Notes: generated by a model from the sequence alone, not told the origin. DNA of 64,000 nucleotides from Arthrobacter sp. NIO-1057 (GCF_900094805.1 NZ_FMAT01000001.1:1002196-1066195), one strand, 5' to 3'; counted from the stretch's first letter, positions 8,165 to 17,713 are shown. Program-made: numbers and translations.

Positions 8165-9790
8165 GTGAGTGACACGACTTTGACAGCAGAGGCTGTCGAG
8201 CCACAAGACAATTCAAATACTTCTGAGCCAGTCCGGCAGAGTTTTGCTGATCTGAACGTGCGGGAAGACATTGTCGCATCCCTTTCTGAAGCAGGGATCA
8301 TCTTCCCCTTCCCCATTCAGGCAATGACCCTGCCAGTAGCCTTGGGTGGCAACGACATCATTGGTCAGGCAAAAACCGGTACCGGTAAAACCTTGGGCTT
8401 TGGCATCCCTGCCTTGCAGCGAGTCATCCGCGAAGGTGACCACGGCTATGAAGACCTTGCCTTCCCGGGCGCACCACAGGCACTGATTGTCGCACCTACG
8501 CGTGAATTAGCCATCCAGGTCGGCGCCGATTTGGCCCAGGCTTCCAAACACTCAAATATTTCAATCACCACCATCTACGGTGGTCGCCCGTACGAAGAGC
8601 AGATTGCTGCACTGAAGGCCGGTACCGATGTCATCGTCGGAACCCCCGGACGACTGATCGACTTGAACCGTCAGCGCGTGCTGAACCTCAAGCAGGTGCG
8701 CACCGTGGTTCTGGATGAAGCAGACGAGATGTTGGACCTGGGCTTCCTGCCCGATGTAGAACGTATCTTGGCAGCCCTTCCGCCAGTCCGCCAGGCTATG
8801 CTGTTTTCGGCCACCATGCCAGGCGCCGTAATCACCATGGCTCGCCGCTACATGTCCCGTCCTACTCACATTCGTGCGCAGGATCCAGGCGATGACGAGT
8901 CACTGACCAAGCGCAACATCCGCCAGCTGGTCTACCGTGCACACAACATGGATAAAGACGAGATGGTTGCTCGTTTGCTGCAGGCTGAGGGCCGTGGCAA
9001 GACCATCATCTTCACCCAAACCAAGCGTTCGGCTGCCAAGCTCACCGATGAACTGGTGGACCGCGGCTTTAACGCCGGGTCCTTGCACGGCGATTTGGGT
9101 CAGGGAGCCCGTGAACAGGCTTTGAAGGCTTTCCGCTCCGGCAAGGTTGATATCTTGGTCGCCACCGACGTGGCTGCCCGCGGTATCGACGTGGATGATG
9201 TCACCCACGTGGTTAACTTGCAGTGCCCTGATGATGAAAACACCTACCTGCACCGTGTTGGCCGTACCGGCCGTGCCGGCAACACCGGTACTGCAGTCAC
9301 CTTTGTGGACTGGGATTCGGTGCCTCGCTGGTCTCTGATCAACAAGGCCCTGGGCCTGAATGTTCCTGAACCGGTGGAAACCTATTCTTCTTCACCTCAC
9401 TTCTTCACTGACCTTGATATCCCGAAGGGAACCAAGGGCCGCTTGCCACGTGCCAAGAAGGCTAACGGTGCCGAGGGTGAAGGATCAGCCCGGAGCGAGT
9501 ATTCCCCACGGACCCCACGTCGTCGCAGCAACACTCGTTCACGCACACGTACCGTCAATGGACAGCGCACCGAAAAGCGTGCCGCCCAGGGCGAGGGCGC
9601 TGAGCAGGAGGGTTCGCGTCACGGACACTCCAAGGGCAAGCAGGATCGTCCGGCCCGCGAGAACGAGCGTCATCGCCAGACTCAGCAGGCCGGTGGCGAA
9701 GGCGAAGGCACTGCACAGGCTCCAGCCCAGGCACGTCGTCGCCGTCCTCGCCGTCGTACTCGCAGCACCGATGCAGGCGGGCAGGACTAG
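8165..9790 (+). CDS. DEAD-box RNA helicase (RhlE-like)
   Basis: A 541-residue ATP-dependent RNA helicase. A Q motif lies at about residues 27-52, Walker A AKTGTGKT at 69-76, PTREL at 111-115, DEAD at 184-187, SAT at 215-217, and motif VI HRVGRTGRAG follows in the second RecA domain. From about residue 425 a low-complexity basic tail rich in Arg, Glu and Gly ends RRRRPRRRTRS, suited to RNA or ribosome binding. It starts with GTG. The methyltransferase gene begins 50 bp downstream, so they may share a transcript. The family acts in ribosome assembly and RNA decay. Confidence 0.93.
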   Translation: MSDTTLTAEAVEPQDNSNTSEPVRQSFADLNVREDIVASLSEAGIIFPFPIQAMTLPVALGGNDIIGQAKTGTGKTLGFGIPALQRVIREGDHGYEDLAFPGAPQALIVAPTRELAIQVGADLAQASKHSNISITTIYGGRPYEEQIAALKAGTDVIVGTPGRLIDLNRQRVLNLKQVRTVVLDEADEMLDLGFLPDVERILAALPPVRQAMLFSATMPGAVITMARRYMSRPTHIRAQDPGDDESLTKRNIRQLVYRAHNMDKDEMVARLLQAEGRGKTIIFTQTKRSAAKLTDELVDRGFNAGSLHGDLGQGAREQALKAFRSGKVDILVATDVAARGIDVDDVTHVVNLQCPDDENTYLHRVGRTGRAGNTGTAVTFVDWDSVPRWSLINKALGLNVPEPVETYSSSPHFFTDLDIPKGTKGRLPRAKKANGAEGEGSARSEYSPRTPRRRSNTRSRTRTVNGQRTEKRAAQGEGAEQEGSRHGHSKGKQDRPARENERHRQTQQAGGEGEGTAQAPAQARRRRPRRRTRSTDAGGQD

Positions 9791-9840
9791 TTTCTAGTCC
9801 CCTCGTCAGTTCGTTATTCCGAAAGGAACCTCAGCCAGCG

Positions 9841-10752
9841 GTGCTTGCACAACCCGAAGAATCAGCAATACCTGAAACCGGACCAACCGATGCAGTAGCA
9901 TCCGCTGGTCCGGCGTCAGACAATACCGTGTATCACGGGGATAATCTCAGTGTTCTCGCGGCTCTGCCGGAGCAGAGTTTCACGTTAATCTACGTGGATC
10001 CACCGTTTAACACCGGTCGAAAACAAACTCGTGCTCAGCGCACCATGGTGCGTGCGGCCGAGGGCGAAGGTGACCGCACCGGTTTCCAGGGGCGCGCCTA
10101 CAATACCGAGCTAGGAACTGCGCGTTCCTATCACGACACCTTTGATGATTACCTCAGCTTCATTGAGCCTCGGCTACGTGAAGCACACCGGTTACTCGCT
10201 GAAGATGGCACCTTGTACGTGCACCTTGATTATCGAGAGGTGCACTACGTCAAGGTACTGCTCGACGAAATTTTCGGGCGCGACAGTTTCCTCAATGAGT
10301 TGATCTGGGCTTATGACTACGGTGCTCGTGCAAAGAACCGCTGGCCTTCCAAGCATGACACCATCTTGGTGTATGTGAAGAATCCGAAGCGCTATCACTT
10401 TGATTCTTCCGAGGTTGACCGTGAACCTTATATGGCTCCCGGTCTGGTAACCCCGGAGAAGCGCGCGCTGGGCAAACTTCCCACCGACGTCTGGTGGCAC
10501 ACTATTGTTTCGCCCACCGGCAAGGAAAAGACCGGCTACCCGACCCAAAAGCCTGAAGGGATTTTGCGTCGGATCATCACGGCGTCTTCACGTCCAGGCG
10601 ACTGGGTATTGGACTTCTTTGCAGGTTCCGGAACTACCGGAGCCGTGGCAGCAAAGTTGGGCCGACAGTTTGTCTTAGTGGATCAGAATCCTGAAGCTAT
10701 CGACGTGATGCGTGCACGGCTTCCAGAATCCACGACCTATACCAAGGACTGA
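9841..10752 (+). CDS. Solitary site-specific DNA methyltransferase (beta class)
   Basis: A 303-residue DNA amino-methyltransferase. The catalytic motif IV, DPPF, is at 53-56 and precedes the SAM-binding motif FAGSGTT at 260-266, the order of the beta class (N6-adenine or N4-cytosine). No restriction endonuclease, specificity subunit or Vsr gene is nearby, so it appears to be an orphan enzyme. Its 3' end overlaps the convergent PHP gene by 16 bp. The recognition site cannot be read from the sequence. The low-complexity first ~25 residues leave the GTG start somewhat uncertain. Confidence 0.88.
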   Translation: MLAQPEESAIPETGPTDAVASAGPASDNTVYHGDNLSVLAALPEQSFTLIYVDPPFNTGRKQTRAQRTMVRAAEGEGDRTGFQGRAYNTELGTARSYHDTFDDYLSFIEPRLREAHRLLAEDGTLYVHLDYREVHYVKVLLDEIFGRDSFLNELIWAYDYGARAKNRWPSKHDTILVYVKNPKRYHFDSSEVDREPYMAPGLVTPEKRALGKLPTDVWWHTIVSPTGKEKTGYPTQKPEGILRRIITASSRPGDWVLDFFAGSGTTGAVAAKLGRQFVLVDQNPEAIDVMRARLPESTTYTKD

Positions 10753-11582
10753 GATCCGGTTCCTTCTTGAATAATACGTTGTAGCATTTCCGGCTCGGTG
10801 AGATTCTCACCGAGCCGGTTCAGTTTTCCGGTGCCGTGATAGTCCGAGGAACCAGTGATGATCAGGTCGTGTTCGGTTGCTAATTTCAGCAACCATCGTT
10901 TGCCTTCTTCACTGTTATCCCGGTGATACACCTCGACTCCGGCCAAACCGGCATCGATCATGTCGTAAAAAGTTCTATCCGCTACAACACGTCCACGTGC
11001 CGAAGCCTTGGGGTGAGCAAAAACTGGCACTCCCCCAGCCTCGCGAACTAATTGCACCGCTGTGGCCGGATCCACCGCTGGGTGAGAGACATAGTAGCGA
11101 GAACGGAAGGACAGCACGTTGGCAAAAGCTTCATTGCGGTTCTCGACAATCCCGGCAGCCACCAGTGCGTCAGCAATATGAGGCCGGCCCACGGTGGAAC
11201 CAGGTTGGCAATGCTCACGCACCAAATCCCAATTGATCGGGTAGTCTTCAGCAAGCCGCTCAACGATTCGCTGAGCACGAATGATGCGCGCGTTCAATGC
11301 CAGATCAAGTTCGTCGAGTAACGGCTGATAATTGGGATCATGAAGGTAACTCAACAAGTGAACACTAATCCCCTGTGAATCCTGGCAAGTGATCTCCATG
11401 CCTGGAATAAAACCGATACCCACTTCTTGGGCAGTTGCAGCAGCAGCAGCCCACCCGCTGGTCTGATCATGATCAGTCAGCGCCACCACATCTAGCCCAG
11501 CGTCGACCGCCGATCGTATCAGCGCGGAAGGACTTTCCGTTCCGTCGGACACATTTGAGTGGGTGTGCAGGTCAATTCGCAT
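10737..11582 (-). CDS. PHP-domain phosphoesterase
   Basis: A 281-residue stand-alone PHP protein. The metal ligands appear in order: DLHTHSNVSDG at the N-terminus, ALTDHDQ near 38, FAHPKAS in the second half and SDYHG near the end. Family members such as YciV/RNase AM hydrolyse 3',5'-nucleotide bisphosphates or short RNA 5' ends. The ATG at 11582 starts exactly at the motif-bearing strand. It is convergent with the methyltransferase. Confidence 0.88.
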   Translation of the reverse strand: MRIDLHTHSNVSDGTESPSALIRSAVDAGLDVVALTDHDQTSGWAAAAATAQEVGIGFIPGMEITCQDSQGISVHLLSYLHDPNYQPLLDELDLALNARIIRAQRIVERLAEDYPINWDLVREHCQPGSTVGRPHIADALVAAGIVENRNEAFANVLSFRSRYYVSHPAVDPATAVQLVREAGGVPVFAHPKASARGRVVADRTFYDMIDAGLAGVEVYHRDNSEEGKRWLLKLATEHDLIITGSSDYHGTGKLNRLGENLTEPEMLQRIIQEGTGSQSLV

Positions 11583-11647
11583 ATGCCTAGATTATCCCTT
11601 GCGCTGATTCTTTGCTGGGATGCCCGTGATGGTGACACACTTGGACT

Positions 11648-13195
11648 ATGACCAATCAAGATTCAACTGCACAAGGCACAGATCAGCCGTTGGAAGACCG
11701 AGTGAACAACCGTTCCCAGCGTCCAACGTCCAAAGCATTCCAAGAATTCATGGCTTCATCGTGGGCTACTGATACTTCTGAATTGCCAGAACAGGATGAA
11801 GCTGCAAGCTATGCAGCGGCCCGTCGTGCAAAACTCTCCGAGAATTTCGTGGGCGAACGCCTCGTTATTCCTGCCGGTCCACTCAAAGTTCGTTCCAACG
11901 ACACGGACTACCGTTTCCGCCCGCATTCGGCGTTCGCACACCTGACCGGTCTGGGCGTAGACCATGAACCAGATGCCGTGCTGGTCATGGAACCAACCGA
12001 TGATGGTGCTGGCGAAAAGGGTAGCAACCACGTATCGACACTGTATTTCGCTCCAATGGCGGGGCGCGACAGCACCGATTTCTACCTCAACTCGCGTTCC
12101 GGTGAATTCTGGGTCGGCCCTCGTCCAACCCTGTCGTCGCTTGCAGCCCGCACCGGGTTGCCAACAGATTCTTTGGATCAGTTGGAAATGGCGATCACCA
12201 AGAACTCCGGTCCTCAGGCCTTGGGTGGGCTTCGTATCCGCCTCGTGCGTGAAGTTGATCTGAACATGGATGCCTTGGTTGATACCTCGCGCATCAACAC
12301 CGGCCAGGACCTGGAAGCTAGCGACTCGCTGGATACCGAACTCTCCGAGTTTGTTTCGGAAATTCGTTTGGTGAAGGACGAGTACGAAATCGCCGAATTG
12401 CGTAAGTCTGTAGCCGCAACCATCAACGGTTTCGAAGACGTAGTGCGTAGCTTGGACAAGGCCTTGGAACACCAGCGTGGTGAACGTGTGGTTGAGGGCG
12501 CTTTCTTTGCTCGTGCCCGTTTAGAAGGCAACGAGCTGGGCTACGACACGATCGCCGCCTCGGGCAATAACGCGACCATCCTGCACTGGATCCGCAACAC
12601 CGGTTCCGTGAACGATGGCGAGGTCCTGCTCCTCGATGCAGGCGTTGAAGCTGACTCTCTGTACACCGCAGACATTACCCGTTCCCTGCCGGTCTCCGGT
12701 AAGTACACCGATGTTCAGCGCAAGGTCTACCAGGCTGTCCTCGACGCTGCCGATGCCGCCTTTGCTGCGGTGAAGCCAGGACTGAAGTTCCGCGACCTTC
12801 ACCTCATCGCAACTCGCGTGCTTGCTGAGCGCCTGTCCGAGTGGGGCATCTTGCCGGTCTCGGTCGAAGAAGCCATGGATCCAGAGGGCCAGCACCACCG
12901 TCGTTGGATGCCACACGGTACCAGTCACCACTTGGGCCTCGACGTGCACGACTGTGCGCAGGCGCGAGCTGAACTGTACTTGGATGCAGAACTGAAGGAA
13001 GGCATGGTCTTCACCATTGAGCCAGGCTTGTACTTCAAGGATGAGGATCTAGCAATTCCCGAAGAGTACCGCGGCTTAGGCGTGCGCATCGAAGATGACA
13101 TCCTTGTCACTGCCAATGGTGCGGAAAACCTGAGTGCTGCGCTACCACGCAACCCTGATGAGGTTGAGGCGTGGATGGCTAAGCTGCGCGGCTAG
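11648..13195 (+). CDS. pepP: Xaa-Pro aminopeptidase (M24B)
   Basis: A 515-residue protein with an N-terminal aminopeptidase-P domain (about 60-210) and a C-terminal pita-bread M24 metallopeptidase domain. The dinuclear metal ligands are visible in LLDAGVEAD, TADITRS, THLGL-type HGTSHHLGLDVHD, FTIEPGLY and GVRIEDD. It removes N-terminal residues from Xaa-Pro peptides. It starts with ATG at 11648 and is transcribed away from the PHP gene. A strong terminator follows. Confidence 0.93.
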   Translation: MTNQDSTAQGTDQPLEDRVNNRSQRPTSKAFQEFMASSWATDTSELPEQDEAASYAAARRAKLSENFVGERLVIPAGPLKVRSNDTDYRFRPHSAFAHLTGLGVDHEPDAVLVMEPTDDGAGEKGSNHVSTLYFAPMAGRDSTDFYLNSRSGEFWVGPRPTLSSLAARTGLPTDSLDQLEMAITKNSGPQALGGLRIRLVREVDLNMDALVDTSRINTGQDLEASDSLDTELSEFVSEIRLVKDEYEIAELRKSVAATINGFEDVVRSLDKALEHQRGERVVEGAFFARARLEGNELGYDTIAASGNNATILHWIRNTGSVNDGEVLLLDAGVEADSLYTADITRSLPVSGKYTDVQRKVYQAVLDAADAAFAAVKPGLKFRDLHLIATRVLAERLSEWGILPVSVEEAMDPEGQHHRRWMPHGTSHHLGLDVHDCAQARAELYLDAELKEGMVFTIEPGLYFKDEDLAIPEEYRGLGVRIEDDILVTANGAENLSAALPRNPDEVEAWMAKLRG

Positions 13196-13220
13196 CATCA
13201 ATAGCTAAGGCTTAAACAGA

Positions 13221-13265
13221 GAGGGTCTCGGTTCAGTTACCGTTGGTAACTGAACCGAGACCCTC
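13221..13265. terminator. Bidirectional terminator
   Basis: A perfect 21-bp stem (13221-13241 with 13245-13265) with a 3-nt GTT loop sits between the convergent pepP and stress-protein genes. Modest A/T runs flank both sides, so it can serve both transcripts. Confidence 0.85.
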
Positions 13266-13281
13266 AAGGTTTAACTGCGCT

Positions 13282-14160
13282 TTAGGCCTCGGAGTCGTTG
13301 TCCTTGGGCTGCTGCTCGGAAGTATTCGAAGGATTGACCTTCGGCTCAACCGTAGAAAGATCTTGTTCCGGTGCCGACTCTGTCGGCGCATCCTGCGAAG
13401 CGGTGTCTTGCTGCTGCGTCTGGGCCGAAGGCTCTGGTTGCGCTTGTGGCTCTGGCGTTGCCTGAGAAGCTGGCTTCGAATCGTTGACTCGCACACCGTA
13501 ACGTGGACGACCATCGGGAAGATCAGGGAACTGACCGCGGGAAGAATCCGATGCTTCGCTTGAGCTCGCTGTTTCTGGGGCTGCAGCTGGTGCCGTCGCC
13601 GGTGCGGCGGGAGCAGCTGCAGGAGCCTGTGCCTGCGCCTGGGTTGGTGCAGGTTGTGCTGCACCTGGATGCGGACGCATTGGAAGTTTAGCGGCAAGGG
13701 TTCGTGCGGCCTGTGCATGCTCAAAGTCCACAACCACGTCAAAGCTGGTGGCCACGAACTGGCTCGAGGAAGCGAAGTCACGCTTGCCACGTCGTGTCGA
13801 ATAGCTGACCACGCCAGCAATCATCCAGATGGCCATACCCAAACCGATGGCAGACAGGATCTGGTACAGGCCGTTACCGCCACCACCAAAGAGCGAAAGT
13901 AGTAGGCCAACGAACAGGCCCATCATGCCACCCTGAGCGGCACCAGCCAGTGCCACCTTTGGGTACGAAAGTTTTGCCGTGACTCGCTCCACAGTGCGTA
14001 CGTCATTACCAACAATGCTTACCGAGGCAACGGGAAAGTCATTATCTGCTAAGTAATCGACGAGTTTCTGCGCGTCGAGGTAACTGGTGTAACGTCCAAG
14101 CAGTTCTCCGCGAGGCAAACCGTTGGGGCTGATCGAATTTACTCCATGAGGCGAGGTCAT
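13282..14160 (-). CDS. General-stress-type membrane protein with Pro/Ala/Gln-rich tail
   Basis: A 292-residue protein from ATG 14160. Residues 10-60 resemble the general stress protein 17M-like fold (RYTSYLDAQKLVDYLAD). Two hydrophobic segments follow at about 70-125, the first Gly-rich (GGMMGLFVGLLLSLFGGGG). The C-terminal half is low complexity, rich in Ala, Pro, Gln, Ser and Glu, and probably disordered. An upstream in-frame start would add 34 residues without family support. Family members are widespread in actinobacteria; the function is unknown. Confidence 0.75.
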   Translation of the reverse strand: MTSPHGVNSISPNGLPRGELLGRYTSYLDAQKLVDYLADNDFPVASVSIVGNDVRTVERVTAKLSYPKVALAGAAQGGMMGLFVGLLLSLFGGGGNGLYQILSAIGLGMAIWMIAGVVSYSTRRGKRDFASSSQFVATSFDVVVDFEHAQAARTLAAKLPMRPHPGAAQPAPTQAQAQAPAAAPAAPATAPAAAPETASSSEASDSSRGQFPDLPDGRPRYGVRVNDSKPASQATPEPQAQPEPSAQTQQQDTASQDAPTESAPEQDLSTVEPKVNPSNTSEQQPKDNDSEA

Positions 14161-14291
14161 ATCTATATTGTGCACGTGATTACTGTGAGCCTGCCTAGTT
14201 GTGAAGTAACTATCGCTGAGGGTGAAAGAAACAGTGGTTGCTTGTGTCTTTGCACACCGCAACGAACGGTGGGACGCGATAGTCTAGAGAG

Positions 14292-15542
14292 GTGAGCGCA
14301 CAAGTGTCTAAAATCTTCGTCGCCCGACTTCTCGGGCTTGATGTCTTCGACCCCTTGGGCGACCGTCTAGGCCGTTTACGCGACGTTGTTGTCGTTTCCC
14401 GTGGTCCGCAAAAACCTGCAGCTTGTGTGGGTTTGGTCGTCGAGGTCCCTGGCAAACGCCGGGTCTTTGTACCGATGACGCGTATTCAGTCCATGGAAGC
14501 TAACCAAGTGATCTGTTCCGGCTTGGTGAACATGCGCCGTTTCCAACAGCGTGGTCAAGAAATCTTGGTTGTCGCCGAAATGTTTGACCGTCCCATCACG
14601 TTTGTTGATGGTTCAGGCCGCGGAATTATTGAAGACGTTGGTCTGATTCAGACCCGTCGCGGCGACTGGGAAATCAACGAATACTATGTGCAACGAGGCG
14701 TACCTTCCTCGTCACTTCTTGGCTTGCGTTCGCGCCGCCGCGACAAGGTGTTGGTGTCGTGGCAGGATCTTCGCCATGGCTCTCAAAATGAGCCACAGTC
14801 AGCCGATACTTTCGTGGCGACCCACGATGAAATGAAACCAGCTGACTTCGCCGACGCGCTTCATGAAATGAATGAAAAGCGCCGTCTGGAAATTGCAGCC
14901 CACCTGCAAGATGAACGTCTGGCTGACGTGCTTCAGGAGCTGCCTGACCGTGAACAGGTCCAGATTCTTTCTGCCCTGGGTCTTGAGCGCGCCGCGGATG
15001 TGCTCGAAGAAATGGATCCGGACGATGCCGCGGACCTTCTGGCTGGAATTGGTGAAGAAACCAAGCATCAGCTACTGGATTTGATGAATGAGGAAGAAGC
15101 CAAGGACGTTCGCCGTCTGCTGGCCTATCCTGAGGGCACTGCCGGTTCGGTGATGACCCCGGTACCGGTGATCCTCACGCCCGAGTCAACCGTGGCCGAA
15201 GCATTAGCATCAGTGCGTTTAGAAGAGCTAAGTCCGGCACTGGCCTCCACCGTCTATGTGGTTCGCCCGCCACTAGAAACGCCCACTGGACGTTATCTCG
15301 GTCAGGTACATATTCAGGCACTGCTTCGTGCCGCGCCACCCGAACCCTTGGGTGACATTCTTGATACCGAGCTGGAGCCGATGTCTGATCTGGCCGACAT
15401 TTCAGAAGTTGTCAGGCATCTAGCAACCTATAACCTCACCAGTGTGGGCGTGACGAACAAAGAAGGTCGGCTTGTCGGAGCCATTACCGTCGATGACGTG
15501 CTAGACCACATTCTTCCCGATGATTGGCGCTCTCAGGACTAA
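14292..15542 (+). CDS. PRC-barrel/MgtE_N/CBS protein without transporter domain
   Basis: A 416-residue soluble protein. Two PRC-barrel-like halves (about 1-160) precede an MgtE N-terminal superhelical domain (FADALHEMNEKRRLEIAAHL, then LEEMDPDDAADLL) and a CBS pair (VLTPESTVAEAL, and VGAITVDDVLDHILPDDW near the C-terminus). It lacks the five MgtE membrane helices, so it is a regulator-like relative and not a Mg2+ channel. It resembles Rv1232c. The DUF1003 and mrp genes follow closely on the same strand. Confidence 0.85.
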   Translation: MSAQVSKIFVARLLGLDVFDPLGDRLGRLRDVVVVSRGPQKPAACVGLVVEVPGKRRVFVPMTRIQSMEANQVICSGLVNMRRFQQRGQEILVVAEMFDRPITFVDGSGRGIIEDVGLIQTRRGDWEINEYYVQRGVPSSSLLGLRSRRRDKVLVSWQDLRHGSQNEPQSADTFVATHDEMKPADFADALHEMNEKRRLEIAAHLQDERLADVLQELPDREQVQILSALGLERAADVLEEMDPDDAADLLAGIGEETKHQLLDLMNEEEAKDVRRLLAYPEGTAGSVMTPVPVILTPESTVAEALASVRLEELSPALASTVYVVRPPLETPTGRYLGQVHIQALLRAAPPEPLGDILDTELEPMSDLADISEVVRHLATYNLTSVGVTNKEGRLVGAITVDDVLDHILPDDWRSQD

Positions 15543-15587
15543 ACAAGCCCCACCTTTAGATAGATCAGCAGCAGAGGAGTTCCAGCT

Positions 15588-16202
15588 ATGGCTGAGCAGC
15601 GTAAGACGAATGGCCTGGACACCCCACTGGCAGCACGACAACGGTTCTGGCCGCGATTCTCCCCCAACCCTGACCTCTTTGGTTCAGCAACGGAGAAATT
15701 CGCCCGCTTTATGGGCACTCCCCAGTTCTTGTTGTACATGACAGTGTTCTGTGCCTTCTGGCTCATTTGGAATTCCGTGGCGCCCATGAGCTGGCGTTTT
15801 GACGATGCCACCATCGGCTTCACAGCTCTGACGTTGATGCTCTCGCTACAGGCTTCCTACGCTGCACCACTTTTGCTCTTAGCCCAGAACCGTCAGGACG
15901 ACCGTGACCGTGTTTCGTTGTCTGAAGACCGCGCCCGTGCTGAGCGCAACCTTTACGACACCGAATACCTCACCCGCGAATTGGCCTCGTTGCGTTTAGC
16001 ACTGCGCGATGTCGCAACTCGTGACTACGTCCGTTCCGAATTGCGCAACGTGCTTGAAGAGCTGTTGGAGACCTCTGAAGGTGAAGAGCTCCACCTGCGT
16101 GCAAAGAAAAAGAGTGGTTCTAAGAACTCTTCCCCGCAGACCGGGGTCATTGAAACTATCGCCCCTCAGCAGTCAAAGCAGCGGAAGAACAAGAGCAAGT
16201 GA
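15588..16202 (+). CDS. DUF1003 membrane protein
   Basis: A 204-residue protein with two membrane segments (about 45-65, LLYMTVFCAFWLIW, and 78-100, LTLMLSLQASYAAPLLLLAQN) and the typical DUF1003 loop NRQDDRDR. A charged coiled-coil-like tail follows and ends in Lys-rich sequence. The function of the family is unknown. Its stop overlaps the GTG of mrp by 4 bp, which suggests coupling. The gene order matches Rv1232c-Rv1231c-mrp. Confidence 0.87.
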   Translation: MAEQRKTNGLDTPLAARQRFWPRFSPNPDLFGSATEKFARFMGTPQFLLYMTVFCAFWLIWNSVAPMSWRFDDATIGFTALTLMLSLQASYAAPLLLLAQNRQDDRDRVSLSEDRARAERNLYDTEYLTRELASLRLALRDVATRDYVRSELRNVLEELLETSEGEELHLRAKKKSGSKNSSPQTGVIETIAPQQSKQRKNKSK

Positions 16203-17302
16203 GCAATTCGCAAGTCCTCCTTGATGCACTAAAAACAGTTAATGATCCTGAACTGCGCCGGCCGATTACCGAGCTGGACATGGTGGAATCGGCGCAGCTG
16301 GATGGCACGACCGCCCGCGTAAACGTCCTGCTGACAATCGCAGGTTGTCCTATGCAATCCACCATTGAAGCAGACGTTACGGCAGCGCTGATGGGCGTTG
16401 CCGGGGTAGAAAACGTCGAGGTGGCTCTCGGCGTGATGGATCCTGAGCAACGCGCTGCGTTGCGTGAACGACTGGCTAGTCGCCGTACGCCATTTTCAGA
16501 TCCGAATTCCCTGACCCGGGTCATCGCCGTGGCCAGCGGTAAGGGCGGCGTCGGTAAGTCTTCCATTACTGCCAATCTCGCCACTCATCTTGCATCTCAA
16601 GGCTTGAAAGTCGGCCTGATTGACGCGGATGTTCACGGATTCTCTATCCCTTCCCTGATGGGGATCACACAGAATCCCACCCGTATGGACGACATGATTC
16701 TGCCACCGGTAGCCCATGGCGTGAAGGTGATTTCCATTGGCATGTTCCTAGATTCGAACCAGCCGGTGATTTGGCGCGGCCCCATGCTGCATCGGGCGTT
16801 GGAACAGTTCCTCTCCGACGTGTATTTCGGGGATCTGGACTATCTGTTCCTCGATTTGCCACCTGGCACGGGAGATATGGCGATCTCCGTTTCCCAGCTC
16901 CTGCCCAATAGCGAACTTCTGGTGATCACCACCCCACAATCCACGGCAACCGAAGTTGCGGAACGTGCTGGGACCATTGCTCTGCAGACCGATCAAAAGG
17001 TCATCGGGGTCGTGGAGAATATGAGCTTCTTACAGCTACCGGACGGGACCCGCATGGAGGTCTTCGGCTCCGGTGGCGGTGCAAAGCTCAGCGAGTCGTT
17101 AACAGAACAGCTCGGCTATCCGGTCAACCTATTAGCCCAGATCCCTTTGGAAGAATCCGTACGTATCGGCTCAGATCAGGGCACCCCGGTCGTACTCAGC
17201 GATTCTCAGTCCCCGGCCGCCACTGCGCTGCAGGAATTAGTCGAGAAACTAGTACAGCGACCGCGCGGACTTGCCGGGCGATCGCTGCCGATGTCGTTCT
17301 AA
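16199..17302 (+). CDS. mrp: Mrp/ApbC P-loop ATPase (Fe-S carrier family)
   Basis: A 367-residue protein with an N-terminal MIP18/DUF59-like domain (1-85, with GCPMQ at 49-53) and a C-terminal MinD-like NTPase with deviant Walker A GKGGVGKS at 114-121 and DLPPGTGD in the middle. The family carries or transfers Fe-S clusters. The CxxC pair found in classical Mrp after ENMS is absent (ENMSFLQLPDGTRMEVFG), so cluster binding, if any, must use other residues. GTG start overlapping the DUF1003 stop. Confidence 0.92.
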   Translation: MSNSQVLLDALKTVNDPELRRPITELDMVESAQLDGTTARVNVLLTIAGCPMQSTIEADVTAALMGVAGVENVEVALGVMDPEQRAALRERLASRRTPFSDPNSLTRVIAVASGKGGVGKSSITANLATHLASQGLKVGLIDADVHGFSIPSLMGITQNPTRMDDMILPPVAHGVKVISIGMFLDSNQPVIWRGPMLHRALEQFLSDVYFGDLDYLFLDLPPGTGDMAISVSQLLPNSELLVITTPQSTATEVAERAGTIALQTDQKVIGVVENMSFLQLPDGTRMEVFGSGGGAKLSESLTEQLGYPVNLLAQIPLEESVRIGSDQGTPVVLSDSQSPAATALQELVEKLVQRPRGLAGRSLPMSF

Positions 17303-17314
17303 ACTTCTGTATTT

Positions 17315-17713
17315 TTAGGTAGCTTCGGAGTCGAAGGGAGCTGCTTCGTTAGCTTCAAGCTGTTTCTGCTTCTGAGTTTCCGGAGCAATCGCAGTGCGCA
17401 CCGGTGCCGCCGAAGTTTCTGGGGAAGCCTTGGCTACATTGATGGCGTCATCAAACTCGTCAACCAGGGCCTCTTTGATGATCCGGCGAGGGTCATATTG
17501 CCGAGGATCAAGTTTTCGCCAGTCAATGTCGGCGACTTCATCGCCGACTTCTTCGCGCAACTGTTCCTTGGCACCGTTGGCCATACGTCGAACTTCTTTG
17601 ACGAGATTCGCTAACTTTTTGGCGTATTCAGGCAACTTTTCGGGCCCGAGAATGACGACCGCGAGCACTGCGAGAACAATGAACTCGCTACCGTTAATTC
17701 CAAAAAGATCCAC
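17315..17713 (-). CDS. tatB: Sec-independent (Tat) translocase subunit TatB
   Basis: A 132-residue protein with a short N-terminal transmembrane helix (FIVLAVLAVVILGPEKLPE), the conserved Gly-Pro hinge, and an amphipathic helix (YAKKLANLVKEVRRM), followed by a polar tail. This is TatB/TatA architecture, and the length and position next to sigE favour TatB. It helps recognise twin-arginine precursors at the membrane. GTG start at 17713. It lies 79 bp downstream of sigE on the same strand and may be co-transcribed. Confidence 0.88.
   Translation of the reverse strand: MDLFGINGSEFIVLAVLAVVILGPEKLPEYAKKLANLVKEVRRMANGAKEQLREEVGDEVADIDWRKLDPRQYDPRRIIKEALVDEFDDAINVAKASPETSAAPVRTAIAPETQKQKQLEANEAAPFDSEAT

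Noticed and set aside
11756-12472. 238-residue minus-strand ORF inside pepP
   Set aside because: Antisense shadow of a strongly supported M24 peptidase; no family motifs and no ribosome-binding site.
13380-13680. Tandem DNA repeat
   Set aside because: The apparent repetition is low-complexity Ala/Pro/Gln coding sequence in the stress-protein tail, without a regular DNA unit.
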